64,000 nucleotides of DNA, from positions 1,336,001-1,400,000 of the forward strand of contig WPIO01000013.1 of the NCBI GenBank assembly GCA_009760855.2. Reading direction: 5' to 3'. Below are positions 31,811 through 43,429 of this stretch, piece by piece. Positions within the stretch are counted from its first letter, which is position 1. Every line of letters begins with the position of its first letter. Source of the stretch: Cristatella mucedo. Its lineage: Eukaryota > Bryozoa > Phylactolaemata > Cristatellidae. The notes under the pieces were generated by a model, which did not search any database, was not told the DNA's origin, and was given only the letters and a program-made list of their open reading frames with translations. The position numbers and the translations under genes are program-made.

Positions 31811-32308
31811 CTTTATGACTGCAGCAGCCAACTGCAACCCGATCTACAGAGAGCCCGTTTGCACAAGGTCGATAACCTGAGGTGAGAGTTACACGGCATA
31901 CCAGGCGCGCCCAATTACACATCCTGAGGTACTGTTCGTGGTAGTCTGGATGAGTGGTGCCCTTGCGGCTGTCCATTTGAGGCACGTGTAATATCAGAGA
32001 GTAAACACGTATCCTCATGGCTGGCTCTAAGCACGAGTGGCAGCTACACAGAAAACACTGTTGTGAAGTGTGAGATAATCTCTCGGGTATCGCTATCTCG
32101 TGATGCAAGTCGCCCAGGATCACGAATACTACACTGACACATACTACACTGACGGGGCACCATCTGACGGCGCGCCACCGTTCCAGACTCTCCACAGGGC
32201 ACTCTTCCAGGCTAACCAGCAAGCAAGGCCTCCACGTGCCTCTCACAGCCATTCCAAGCTAGGTAGCCGTCGTCTGAATCATCACCTCGATGCCACTCAC
32301 TTTTAGCC
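31811..32308. other. Spacer between the 87-bp direct repeats
   Basis: About 500 bp. A 167-codon minus-strand frame covers most of it but has no recognised domain. A small tandem repeat (TACTACACTGAC) lies near 32127-32152. Confidence 0.4.
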
Positions 32309-32395
32309 CCTCACCTTTTTGTTCACCTGCTTACTAGCTAGTCCATTATACGAGACAGCGGCTTATCCAAGATACATGCTTCCCTTTAAGGACTG
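32309..32395 (+). repeat. 87-bp direct repeat, right copy
   Basis: Same segment as 31724-31810, offset by 585 bp, ending TTAAGGACTG in both copies. Confidence 0.9.
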
Positions 32396-32407
32396 GGTAA
32401 ATAAATA

Positions 32408-32738
32408 GGGAGCAAGTGCAGATTGGTGAAAAGTGGTGTAATTTGGCTGGTGCACTTTCGGCTCGACAAGCCTAGCTGCCGAGTTGTGCACAAACTGCAT
32501 GCATCTTTCCAGCCGCCCTTAGCTGCTACTTCCATGCTACTCATTTCTTCGACTGCCCTCTTGACACAAGCTATGGTTCTTGCTTTCTCCTTGTTGTGCG
32601 AGATGAAGTCTGCTGGCAACCCCGCGCACATCAAAAGCAGCTTAGGCTTTGAGTGCCAAAAGAAAACTCTTGCATAACAACCACTTTGTCCTCGTGGCTT
32701 TGTCGAGTTACAGAGATACATTAGATTCAGGTCGCAGT
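32408..32738 (+). mobile_element. Mosaic of LINE B (minus) and LINE A (plus) fragments
   Basis: 32408-32503 matches family B in minus orientation (GAAAAGTGGTGTAATTTGGC, GACAAGCCTAGCTGC). From about 32505 the sequence is the family A 3' region in plus orientation (CTACTTCCATGCTACTCATT, CTTTGTCGAGTTACAGAG). Confidence 0.7.
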
Positions 32739-32739
32739 C

Positions 32740-33049
32740 ATATAAACACTTCATATTAAATACTAATCTAGATGTCCACTGCTCGGGTAATTTATGCTGC
32801 CCAGCTGTAGTTTCATTGTACAAGAGATACCGACGCACAACCGTGTGGCGGTTTGGAACTAACAAAGGTGAGTGCATAGGTTAAATAAAAGACAGCATAG
32901 GGGATCAGATGAAGGCTCACTTAGCAAGCAAATATACTAGATCAGTATATAGATAGCTATGTGAATATGCAATGAATCAAGGAAACGGATCCAGAGTTAT
33001 ATATGATTGATTATTATAAGCAATCTCTCGAGTCGGTAACCAGTGAAGC
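32740..33049 (-). other. Downstream region of the OSER1-like gene
   Basis: AT-rich sequence after the stop codon on the minus strand, presumably containing the 3' untranslated region. I found no clear AATAAA on that strand. Confidence 0.4.
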
Positions 33050-33819
33050 TCAGGTGTACATCATTTCAGCCATAAGAGACATTTTCTTAGGTAAGTAAAG
33101 GTACTCTTCAAAGTAGCAAGCCAATTCGTCAACAAGAAGGCTCTCCGAGGCTAGCTCATTAAGCTTGGCCTCTTGAGAGCAAGCTCTCGGCAGCTGCCTG
33201 TCTTTCTGCTGCGCTCCGTTCAGCCCCACCGTCGATGGTGGTGTCGATCGTGTGGGAAGCTGCGTGAGAACCTTGTCGTCATCTTCATCGCTCGCGGTGG
33301 GCGATTCAGAGCGACGCCACAGCCGTATTGCATTGTGTTTACTTTCGATGCCACGACCTCGAGGTACTTCTGTACGCGCCAATGGTTGACGATTTCGATC
33401 GCTGCTGCTGCTGCCTTGCCGATAGCCTGCACCACGTGACGGAGAAGCACTCACTACTGCCGCTTCCGAACTGCTGGCTCCGTATTCAGCCTCGACGAGT
33501 GGCAAAGGTTTTGATGCCGAGTCTCCCACAATTAATCTAGCCTTTCTCAGTAGTCCTCCGCGGGTGTTGGGGAAGAAACGCTGCGGACGCAAAACGCCAC
33601 TACGCGGCTTGGCTCGACGCAGCTCGAACGGAGAACGCCTCGACGTTTCAGAGCTAGCCTGCAGCTGCTCGCACCTACAGTTGGCAGGTTTATCGGTTGA
33701 CAATGCAAGACGATCAAAGTTCAGCGTTCGTGTGACATCATATGGCCGAAAACGACGAGCAGCCTTGGCCTCAGTAAACAGCTCACGAGTTCTGATTGCT
33801 GGCAGCACCACAGAAGTGG
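33050..33819 (-). CDS. OSER1: OSER1-like protein, terminal exon (partial gene)
   Basis: OSER1 (oxidative stress-responsive serine-rich protein 1) is a small nuclear, largely disordered protein induced by oxidative stress and linked to FOXO. The last exon starts after a minus-strand acceptor (TCCTTTTCAG, boundary 33819/33820) and reads 255 residues to TGA at 33050-33052. The C-terminus LVDELACYFEEYLYLPKKMS then LMAEMMYT matches the family ending (ED-x-S-x-YMEYYLYIPKKMS, HMAEMMYT). About 200 residues earlier a CRC motif (PANCRCEQLQ) sits where vertebrates have the Cys cluster before their C-terminal third. The middle is rich in Ser, Arg and acidic residues. The exon needs one base from an upstream exon; I could not identify the 5' exons, expected at higher coordinates. 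An ATG-initiated start within this exon is not supported. Confidence 0.82.
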
Positions 33820-34430
33820 CTGAAAAGGAGGCAGCAGCTGTGGTACCACTAGTAGCTGTGGTGACCGATTCTGATGGGGTCCTACAAAATGCAATGCACG
33901 CTGAATGCTAAACAGCAAGGTCTTAGCACGGCAGACTTATCGGAAATATATGGGGCACCTAAATAAAAGTAAATGCAGCTATAAACTCAGGCAAACAAAT
34001 TCCCAGCCCTTCAATTCTCAGTATTCGGATTGGCCAGAGTACAAGTCAAAGCCGACGAGCAAGCAGAAACTCAAGGTCAGCGGAAAGTTATCCAGGAGCA
34101 CCCCTACCGAAACTATAGCAGTCCTACTTATAGGATTGTTAAAACAAGGCTAAAGTTAGACCATTTCAGCTGGCGGACTTGCTGTTTTTAAAGGTTCACG
34201 GTAATCTTTCCGGGTTTCCCAAAATTTACAGCACCAACCTAAACCATATTTATGTGCGCTGCTATGTGGAGTAAGGACAACACTTACGTCTACACAGCAC
34301 GTATACTTATGTATTGGCCACATGTATTTACAAGATACTGGATGAGAAGCGTGGCAGTGACCATGTTAAGTTGATGCTACACTATTGCATTAACAAGGCC
34401 ATAGCAATCAAAAGATTGGACGAAGGGTTA
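33820..34430 (-). other. Probable intron of the OSER1-like gene
   Basis: Lies immediately upstream of the acceptor on the minus strand. No further OSER1-like exon is visible. Mobile-element relics begin at about 34430. Confidence 0.4.
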
Positions 34431-35215
34431 GGATGACGGAATTCACTTTGCAATATGCTATACCAAAATATAACGAGACTAGTTCGGTGGCCCAGGCAAC
34501 CGGATCTGATCGGCTGTGCAGGACTGATGTCAGGGCTGACTGGCTTATTAAGATGGTGGAGCCTCTGTAATTTGTAAAAAATACTGAGTGGCGTGACATA
34601 CTTCAGGACCTTGCATAGTTATACAAAGATACTTCGGGGATCGAGATTGGCAGAAAAACATGGTAAGCAAAGCAGGAGGCTTGGTAAAAGTGACATCTTC
34701 CGGTGAGGTGCCAAACGCAATGCTCAAATGCCGTCATAAAGCAGACCGTTTTCAGTGGGCCCTTGACCATGCATACTCGACAGAGGACCACTAGAATTCT
34801 GTTTTATGGACTGACTCATAAGTTCACGACGTTTAGTGATGAAAGCAAAGCATAAGGGTAAGCCAAAGGAAAGATGAATTGGATACCGGCACGATTGCCG
34901 GCAACCTAGTGTGAAATCTGGCAGAAAATCGTGATGGTTTTGGAGCTACTCTGTGCAAAAGGTCTGTATCAGATCTAAGGTATTATGGACAAACACGTGC
35001 ACCTTCTGTTTGTCAAGTGCGTTGGATTGCACTCTGCTAGGCGGGTCGTATTACAATTCTAAAACGATAACAACCTAAGCACACTGCGAGGCCTGTACTT
35101 TTTGATGAATCCTGTGTGGTGATGGTACAGTAGCCAATCCAGTCGCCAGATCTGATCCCCATTGAACGTTTAAGGAACGATATTAAAAGACCTCCAAGAC
35201 TATGTGAGTGTGCGC
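34430..35215 (+). mobile_element. Tc1/mariner transposase relic
   Basis: Broken plus-strand frames give transposase landmarks in order: RFQWALDHAYSTEDH then NSVLWTDS (family KFA-x-x-H...W..VLWSDESKF), and near 35120-35190 QSPDLIPIERLRNDIKR (family WPAQSPDLNPIEHLW). Several stops and frameshifts make it a dead copy. The catalytic Glu of the last motif is retained. Confidence 0.8.
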
Positions 35216-35389
35216 GCGTGTGTGTGTAGGTGTGGGTGCGCGTGTGTGTGCATGCGGAGGTTTCAGCCTACATCGTTAGCTAACCTTGTCTAGAACATCC
35301 AGGCTCTGTGGAATGCTAGAACAGACAATGGAGTTGCTTGTGGCCTCTAGCCTGGGTGATGGTAAATCATTAATATAATTAATACCAAC

Positions 35390-35560
35390 ACCATATGCGT
35401 TTGTTTGTGAGCTGTCAAAAAAAACCTTTTTTTGCAAGCTGCGTGCATCTTTATTTTGCCTGACATCGTAGGAAATCTTATTACCCAAACGAAGTAGCAG
35501 CCACAGCAGCTGCAGCCACAGATAAGTATTTTTTGCAACTGAGTCTACAGCATTTCTTAC
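35390..35560. repeat. Dispersed repeat of unknown class, copy 1
   Basis: Shares GACAT-GTAG-AAA, CAGCCACAGCAG and AAGTATTTTTTGC in the same order and spacing with 51320-51455. Confidence 0.6.
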
Positions 35561-35811
35561 CCTTTGCATTTCTCAGCATTCAATATCCACTCCTATACAT
35601 ACAACTTAGCAGCCAAAACACAGTAGGGAGCCGAGCCACATCCCAATAGCTACTGGGTCACCAGCTTATAGGTTTTAACTCATTGCCGGTTCTTGCAGAT
35701 CACGAACCACTTCTTTAAAAGAGGTTCTACTTCGGCATAGGTCGGCGAGTGCTGTTCGAAACATGCTTCCAAGAACTTGGGTTTTGTGATGCAACATAAA
35801 TAAATAAATCA

Positions 35812-35977
35812 TAGCTGATTAAACAGCATCTTTTTTGTATAACGACAGAAGAGCCTTTACGGCTATCACCATCGCTTGCAGTGGCGATAAAGGATCGCTT
35901 GCCGCAGGACTCAAACCCACGACCTCGGAAACGAGGTCGTGAAAGCAACCGCCTTACCTAGTGTGCCATCACGGCTC
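35812..35977 (-). mobile_element. SINE family 2 (near full length)
   Basis: The minus strand reads CTGGAGCCGTGATGGCACAC, TAGGTAAGGCGG, ACCTCGTTTCCGAGGTCGTG, GGTTTGAGTCCTG, AGCGATCCTTTATCGCC and AAGGCTCTTCTGTCGTTATA. An inverted CACGACCTCG/CGAGGTCGTG pair sits between the A and B boxes. Confidence 0.92.
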
Positions 35978-36244
35978 CAGTTTCTGCATTCCATAATAAC
36001 CCACTCTGCCTATGTGAAGGGCATATTAACATAGGCATTATTTCTCAAAAGTCTTGTTCCACCCGGTATGGTGCCGCCTAACAGATGCCGACTAATGGCT
36101 TTCGACTTAGCATACTGAGGAATACACGACCAATTTCAGAGCAATATGCACGACATGCATGCTTAATGTCTTGCATAAGTAAAAATATTTTTTTAAAAGA
36201 GGAAATACTTTAGTATGAGTTCAGGCCTCAATGCTTTTTACTAA

Positions 36245-37165
36245 CCTCTTCTTAGATGCCACGGCATAGAGTTCGTTAGCTTCTTCGAAGTCACTGAGTC
36301 AATACTAGCCCAGTAATACTGCAGCCGGCTTAACAGCTTTTCAGGAGTCGTAGCAGGCACAGAATCAGCCCACAGACAGTGCTCCAAACCTATCCCAAAG
36401 ATTCCCGATGGGATTTAGCTCAGGCGACTGACTCGGCCAACTCAAGACCGTGATAGCTGCTTCAGTAAAAAACCTTTTAGAAGTCATTTGCTGAGTGCTT
36501 TGGGTCATTGTCCTGCAGCCTAATGCAACCGTTCCCAGAAGAGCTCTAGCATGTGGAATCCCAGCTATATATCTTTTCACAAGATCGATGAACACATGGT
36601 GGTCTCACTTTGTTAACACGATGCAGAATTCCGATACTACAGGAACAGAAGCAACCCCTAATCATGACACTTAAGCCACCGAATTTCACTGATGGCTCGA
36701 TTATCTCGATTTGTTGATAGTAAAATGAATGAATTTTCACTCGTCGGTCCATACAACTCGACTCCACCCGTCTTCTCTGTCGTGGGCCCAGGCCCATCTG
36801 GGACGATTTCTTCTGTCATTTGGTAAGCAAAGGCTTGCATTTGGCCACACTCCTCAATATGCCATACCTGGCAAACCTCCGGCATCCGGCCTCTATGCTT
36901 ATGACCTCACCACTAATGGTCGCCAGCAACTGAGACAGCCCCCAGAGTGATCCCTTCCGTCGCTGGAGACAACACCTTCAGGTGACAGTCGTCCCAGCGA
37001 ATCAAAGTCTGCTAACCATACTGCCGTGATAAGCTTGTTGAGACTGTAGCTCATTGCTCTTGCTACAGCTGATTTTTAGGGCACGTGCCACATCTCGGTC
37101 GCTCAGGTCTGTTTCACGCAAGGTCTGAAGTCGTCCTTTCTCCATGGTGCTGTCGAAGGTGACTT
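36245..37165 (-). mobile_element. Tc1/mariner transposase relic, catalytic Glu lost
   Basis: Minus-strand landmarks in order: a helix-turn-helix remnant (LRETDLSDRDVARALK near 37110), VKFGGLSVMIRGCFCS (family VKFGGGSVMVWGCFS) near 36670, and ITVLSWPSQSPELNPIGNLW near 36420. In the last motif the family's NPIENLW reads NPIGNLW, so the third acidic catalytic residue of the DDE triad is replaced. Frameshifts separate the blocks. Confidence 0.88.
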
Positions 37166-37169
37166 CCTA

Positions 37170-39085
37170 GGCCTATCGGACTAGGTGCCAATATGAGCCG
37201 GAAGAAGCCGTCCCACTGTCGGTGGGTAGGACATCCCCCCATCATGCCTCCAGCGACTGGGCAGACCTAGTAGGAGAGCTCGGATGGAGCAAATACTAAA
37301 ACTTGTGAACTTCCAAGTCCTAATAAATGCCACGCTTAATTACCCAAAATCAATATCAGCGAAGTTTTTTTACAGCTTTACCACGATGTGCGAACCACAA
37401 GCAACAACTATTCTACCACGACTAAATAAGAAGAAGTGTTCACGTCTTCATTGAATCTAGTCCTTCGATCGGATGATGATAGTGAGTTCATGGTCAAGGA
37501 GCACTCGGCTTTATCAGCCGTGCTCTTTGAGCCGATGATCGTGCATGATTAACTATAGGCTTATATCATGGTAGTACACGTAATATAAATGTCCGGTGTT
37601 AATTTGGCATTCGTATGATGGGTCAAACCTGATGCTAACCTAAACTAGAAAGCCACTAGTAATGCATTTTTACCGGCAAAAGGTTGGTGCCGGAGTGGCT
37701 GAAGTATGCAACAGAGTTCAGATGCTAAATAAGTGGATGTTAAACAGGGTGGCATTCTGTGAACTGCAGTAACACACGTGCGTGCACACACAATAAAATT
37801 GTAAATGCAAAATGCAAATCCGGGTAAACCGCAAGCAGATCTATGCAGTGCTAACCACTAGCCTAAAGAGAAATCATGGCACTGAATGGTTCTGTAATGA
37901 CATATGCCCACAATTAGTGTCAGCCCAGAGAGAGGCATTGCCAAACAGCTGCACCAGGCATGTACTATTGGCATAAACCTAGCCGACTGAAATAAGAGTC
38001 AAACAATCTGCATACACCTAGCCGAATGAAACAAAGAGTCAAACAAATGATGATAAAGTAAGAAGGTACAGAACGTTTGTTTTTGTTTTGTTGTATATGG
38101 CATTCCTTTGAGATCCTATGAAGGATGAACAAAGGCAGAAACGGCACAAAGGGTTGTTGGATAGCTTTCTCATGCTGAGGACCAGGCCTGAGGCTTGACA
38201 GAGAGGAGCTGTCGGCCCTTTCGGGCACTTGACCGAAAATCATTGGCGGTTGAAAGGTCTGTGACGAAATGCAGACCTACTGTTGACAAGGCCATATTGT
38301 CACCTGTTGAAGATGTATACATGCAATCATCAAAGGATTCCTAGCTTCGAGCACATAGGCTCACAGTCATAGCGACATGAACAACTAGTGGCTACTTATC
38401 ATGCCACTTGGCTAAAACCAATGCTTCAGGCAGTATATCATATGATAAACCACCAAGCCCTCATGGTTAGCAATTGAGTAAACATCAGAGTTGATAATAA
38501 GAACGGTTGCAAAGACGACAGCAGTGGTAAATTGCAAAATACTTGTAGACTTTCAGCAAATTTGCCGCACTATCACTACCAATGTCTCTCGGGATCAAAG
38601 AACGTTTGAGCAGAGGCTTCTTCAAAACTAAACTCTTGATTGGCAGGCCTGTGCTGACAGCACAGGGCTCCATAGTTATAGTGTGGGCAGGCAATCCCTA
38701 CTTGCTGCTGGGGTTCACTCAAAATCTTGGTGTAATGAATGTTTGACTTCTCAAAGCAAAGCAGACACTTATAGACAGACACAAAAAATAGTAAAGAGCT
38801 AAAGGAAGATTAATATAAGCCAAAACATAGATGTGTTCGTCAATACCATGCCATCGTAAGCCTTAATTCCAGTACAATAGTAAACACAGACACACCGACA
38901 GTCTCGGTTTATACCAGTCTCTACAACACTGCTGTAGATAAGACTTGATCTGATATTGATGAATGAGTCTTACTGAATTTAGCAACTCCTGACCTCTGCA
39001 GCCACTGACAAGTCAGGCCGGATTAATTCGGCTACTCAAAATGCAGCATTAACTGCATGTTCTAAAGGCAACACATTGAAATAAA
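37170..39085. other. No proven gene; weak minus-strand exon candidate at 38570-38790
   Basis: The minus-strand frame at about 38576-38790 reads YKCLLCFEKSN, then PANQEFSFEEASAQTFFDPE, which looks protein-like, but I recognise no family and the splice sites are weak. It lies upstream of the OSER1-like exon on the same strand and so could belong to that gene. The rest shows nothing nameable. Confidence 0.3.
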
Positions 39086-39089
<4 letters not shown>

Positions 39090-39139
<50 letters not shown>

Positions 39140-39150
39140 TATATATAAGC
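39090..39150. repeat. (AT)n microsatellite
   Basis: (AT)n from about 39090 to 39135, then ATGAATATATATAA. Confidence 0.93.
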
Positions 39151-39344
39151 CGATCTCTGCAGGACCAAGCATATAAGCCTACCGAGTTCAGCCAATGATG
39201 CAAGGGGCAGAAGATCTGGAACAAGGAGATCACAATAATGATTGTACCACTGCTGCTATTATGGATTATCACAGCAGGCACAGCACAACAATCAGTCTCA
39301 CAAGGTGATATAAGTGCTATGATAATCAAATACATGCACTTACT

Positions 39345-39455
39345 AGATAGGACAAATAGGATAATGACACCCCAACACTACGATGCACGCATTTACTAGA
39401 TAGGCCAATGACACCCCAATGCTATGTTGCCCCCCCAATGCTATGTTGCCCAGAA
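39345..39455. repeat. Imperfect tandem duplications
   Basis: TTACTAGATAGG...AATGACACCCCAA occurs twice (about 39339-39381 and 39391-39420), followed by two copies of CCCCAATGCTATGTTGCCC. Confidence 0.75.
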
Positions 39456-39459
39456 GATG

Positions 39460-40270
39460 CAGAAAGTTGCTGTACACCAACGCTAACCAGTTTTCAAATA
39501 ACTATTCAGCCATACCGTTTCCATCGTGCACCAAGACACTTGACGCCTGTCCCAGAAAACTGATCATCCATGCCTGAGACTGTGTTGAAGACCGGCTTAC
39601 TAAGAGTTGGAACTTCTGGTCACCTGTGCCTGTCCACGAGATCAAATGAGAAGAGTTTAAAAAGCAACCACAGTAGCTCATGCTTATTCGAAGCACAGCG
39701 GTTTTCAAGGCGTCACAAACCCAGGTTAGGCCGCACAGCACCACAGCTATTGCCGGCTACCGCAATGACTCACACGCAGCTCCCAATCAATGACAATGGA
39801 CTTATTAAGCATGCAACTCGCACCTCGACGCTGCGGCTCCGAGGTGAGGTAAATAGAGCGACTAGCGGCCAGCAAACGTGAGAGTTTGAACTTAGCAATG
39901 GGTGGCGAAAAAACTGCCACCCTCCGTAACGAGAGGTGAAATGCCAAGAGGGAATAGCACCAAAACGATCTGAGGAGTCTTGCCTCAAAGATACGATCAG
40001 GCCAGTGGGCTAGGCAAACCACTTCTTCTCCTGACAGCAACACAGCAGCATACGGGCAGAGGCAGAGGCTCACGCTATGGCATGGCGGCTAGTGACTGCC
40101 TTGAGCTACGACAGTTGCCTTAGCCTAAGGAGCCAACAGAAATGGTCGGCCGGTGTGGCTCGCTCCTCACCCACCCCCTCCCCGCTATCCAGCAGAACGT
40201 CTAGCCAGCTGAACACGGGAAGCAGACTTCGAAAGGCACGTCGCGTTATTCCGGCGGGGTTAAAGTTAAA
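39460..40270. other. No supported gene
   Basis: Mildly GC-rich near 40080-40260 and a possible position for the promoter of the minus-strand OSER1-like gene, but no exon can be tied to it. Confidence 0.3.
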
Positions 40271-40271
40271 T

Positions 40272-40441
40272 ATTAGCTGATTTAACAGTCTCATTTATGT
40301 TTGAGGCAAAAGACCCTTGACGGCTGTCGCCACCGCTTTCGGTGGGCACTAAGGGATCGCCCAGTGAAGGGCTCAAACCTAAGACCCGGATCGTAGAGAG
40401 CGAGCATCTTAACCCTGGGCTAAGACCCAGATTGCATGATC
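40272..40441 (-). mobile_element. SINE family 2-like, variant
   Basis: The minus strand has TCTTAGCCCAGGGTTAAG (A-box), a GGTCTTAGGTTTGAGCCC B-box, GGCGATCCCTTAGTGCCC, AGCCGTCAAGGGTC and AAATCAGCTAATA. The head differs from other family 2 copies, so it is a related subfamily also seen at 6570. Confidence 0.75.
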
Positions 40442-40444
40442 GAA

Positions 40445-41355
40445 GTGTAACGATCGAAGCCGGCCCAACGTGAAGAGCCGAGGCAGCACAGACTAACTTG
40501 CACACACAAGTATGCCTTATCTCTTAACAAGAGAAAACTAGATGAAGACACACTAGCGATCAACAGCGGTTCTTTCATGTAACCACTCCGCTGGGAGATC
40601 GAATGTTCGTGTCTTCGGTCGCGGTTAAGATGCGAAGGCTAGGTGGGATACGGTTACTTTAGGCAGAAAGTTTAGACACGACGACGTAAGAAAAGATGAC
40701 GCTGGAAAATGGATCATCGCCAGAGCAGAGCCCGTAGCAATAAGAAAAGGCGTGGCTTACCCGTGTATAGTAGTAACACCTCAATTACGCTACAACCCTA
40801 CAACGGAAGTCATTAAGTGGAGCGTGAAACTTCCCGTGACGACACAATGACGACGTCCTTATTCTCGTTTAACGGACCAGACTGAACACATTAAGCAGTA
40901 TAGAGCTAATAAAAAAAATATTTTAAAATAAAAAACTACCACATAGCAGTCACTTGCTGTCGCGCGTGGAGATGCATATGTCTATGTAAAACCAGTGTGC
41001 ACCTCGCGGTCTAATTTAGCTCCTTACAGCGGAGCCACTATAGCGTCGCGTGCTGTACATGTGGTGTGTCGGCCTTAACGCCCGTAGGGACGCATTGTGT
41101 TACTAACGCAGACGGCTCTTCGGTCTTCTGAACCTTGCGTCATGGTACTGCAGTGTGCGGCTTAATTGTTTTTCAGGTGAGTTTGCATTTTTCGAAGTGT
41201 TTAGTAACTGTGACTGCTGGACTCCAGCCAGGCCTCTCACATAGTTCATAGGTCAGACAGCTCCGAGTAGCGTGAGATATTTAGTGGCTATTTAAAGGCA
41301 TACCTTCACTCGGAGATTTTATCGCCGCACTTTGCCCTCGGCATGCATTTTCGTG
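40445..41355. other. No supported gene
   Basis: Unique sequence. Short open frames only. Confidence 0.4.
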
Positions 41356-41358
41356 ATC

Positions 41359-41536
41359 CGTCGTGATGGCTCACCGGGTAAGGGGGGTGCTTTTCACGAC
41401 CTCAGGCCCGAGGTCGTCAGTTCGAATCATGTGGTGAGCGATCCTGCATTGCCGCTGCAAGCGGTGAGGATAGCCTCTAAGGCTCTTCTGTCGCTATAAA
41501 AAAGGTCGTTGAATCAGCTGGTATGTATTTATTTAT
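41359..41536 (+). mobile_element. SINE family 2
   Basis: CGTCGTGATGGCTCACCGGG, ACGACCTCAGGCCCGAGGTC, GTCAGTTCGAATCATG, GCGATCCTGCATTGCCGC, AGGCTCTTCTGTCGCTATAA, GAATCAGCTGGTATG. Near full length. Confidence 0.88.
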
Positions 41537-41829
41537 TTTACCATCGTGCTTTCGCCACCGCAGTGCCAGGATAAAGAGACTGTTGATTTCGCACCAGAGT
41601 GTGATTGAAACAAATGCGAATTTCAGGAATAACCGGAGCTATATCCAGAGTGAAAAGTAGCCTAATAGAAACTGGGACGGGTGAAGGATTCACTTTGATC
41701 ACCATTGTAGCGCCTCTCCGCACGCCTTGACATCACTGGCTGGCGCAATGCTACACTGGGTTAGGTCCTGCCTCAGTTAGAGATGTCAGAACGTAGGTGT
41801 AAATGATTGTTAGTCATCCGGGAAGCACT

Positions 41830-43095
41830 TGAAATAGGTTTTGTCTCAAGGTTTGGGCTTAGGCCCTCATTCGTTTCACTATCTGTATTCTCCCTGTGGC
41901 CGATGTCATCGGCAAAACTATGCCGATGACACTACTTATCTTTCGTCCCTTGAAGTCTTGCTCGGCAACTGACTCAGTTAAATTTTTTGCAGCCTTCATT
42001 GACGAAATTTGAAATTCCTGAAGCTTAACGACGATGAGACCAACCTAATAGTTATGGCACTCAGTTGTATTTGTCACTTAAACCGTCGGAATCTGCTGCA
42101 GCAACTGAGAAACTGAATGCTTGCCTTGCCGATATTCGATCCTGGATGTCGGAAAACTTCCTGAAATTAAATGACGATAAAACCGAACTGCTTCTCATAG
42201 GACACCCTAAGCGTGTGGCTGGTTTAAAAGGCTTTGCTGTTCTAATAGGTGATGCTATTGTGCGACCTTCACCACATGCTCGTAATCTAGGTGTCGTGTT
42301 CGACAGCTGCCTCAATTTCAAAAGCTTCATTCAGAAGACTGCCTCTACAGCTAGCCATCACATCCGATCCCTATCCAAGATTAGAAGCTGTCTCCCACAG
42401 TGGCTTGTAAAAAATTTAACTAGCTCTTTAGTTCTGTCTCGGCTTGATTATTGTAATTCCCTTTTGGCTGGGCTACCAAAGAAAGCTATTATACCACTAC
42501 AGCGGATTATGAATATGGCTGCAAGGCTGGTCTTCAAGTCCCAGCGGTTTGAGCACGTGTCACCTCTGCTGAAAGAGCTAGGATGGTTGCCGGTTGAGCA
42601 AAGGATACAGAGCGAATTTCTTACGCTGACCCACAAGGCCCGCCACGGCTTGGCTCCCTCGTACCTAGCTGAACTGCTGCACCAGTTACAGCCTGTTCGC
42701 CCTCAGGTCCTGTGTGGACAATAAATTAGCTGTCCCATTCCTCCGCTTAAAGACAGTTGGCGACAGAAGCTTTAGCTCTGCAGGTCCCAGACTGTGGAAC
42801 TCGCTTCCACAATTCTTACGCAACGACATCTACTCTCCAACTGCCGACTATGGCACATCTTTTTCAGCGGTCCTGAACTGCTACTTCTATGCTACTCACT
42901 ACCTCAACTGCTCTCCTAACTCTGCTATGCTTCCCACTTTCTCTTTGTTGCGTGAGACGAAGTCTGTTGGCTACCGAATGCGTACCGAAAGCCGCTTAGG
43001 CTGTGAGTGCGCTATACAAAACTCTCCTGCGTAACACCCACATGGTCTTTATCACTTTGTGGAGTTACTGACGGAGATACATTACATTACATTAT
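41830..43095 (+). mobile_element. LINE family A (CR1/L2-type) with RT remnant
   Basis: The most complete LINE here. It begins inside the reverse transcriptase (remnant of G-x-x-LGP...), includes the active-site box YADD at 41919-41930, then a 219-codon open frame (42065-42724) with [41 protein letters not shown] and LGWLPVEQRIQSEFLTL. A shifted frame carries GDRSFSSAGPRLWNSLPQ, then the 3' region and an (ACATT)n tail at 43076-43095. Stops and frameshifts before 42065 make it inactive. Confidence 0.9.
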
Positions 43096-43425
43096 GGCAA
43101 GCCTAGTGACATCAAGCTGCAAAAACCTCACCATCGAGATTGGTTTTGCATGCATCACTCCTGTGACGTCTGCATGTAATCTGGATGTGTTATTCCAAAA
43201 TGACTACTAACCGGTGGCCCCGAATGTCTTCTTGTGTGCTTTAGTATGCTGACCTAAGCATGATGATTCTTGCTTGCTTTTGCATGCTTGTCCAAGCATG
43301 ATGCTATGCATACATACCATCAACTCTCGGCTATTGATTCTTTTGTTGCAAGTTGTAAAGCACATGGATAGAGGTCTCGTTCTCTTGGGGTACTATATAG
43401 ACGATTTATTATTATTGTTACGTGA
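43096..43425 (+). mobile_element. LINE relic with diverged family B-like ends
   Basis: Translated LTIEIGFACITPVTSACNLD matches LTLKIGSASISPVESARNLG of the copy at 20676. The 3' part (AGCATGATGCTATGCATACA, TTGCAAGTTGTAAAGCACAT, GTTCTCTTGGGGTACTATAT) matches the relic at 61540-61737 and ends in (ATT)n. The two together suggest a third LINE family. Confidence 0.65.
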
Positions 43426-43429
43426 CCTT

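Noticed and set aside
31749-32252. 167-codon minus-strand frame between the 87-bp direct repeats
   Set aside because: It begins near and ends within the repeat, has no reverse transcriptase, transposase or other motif, and could be chance.
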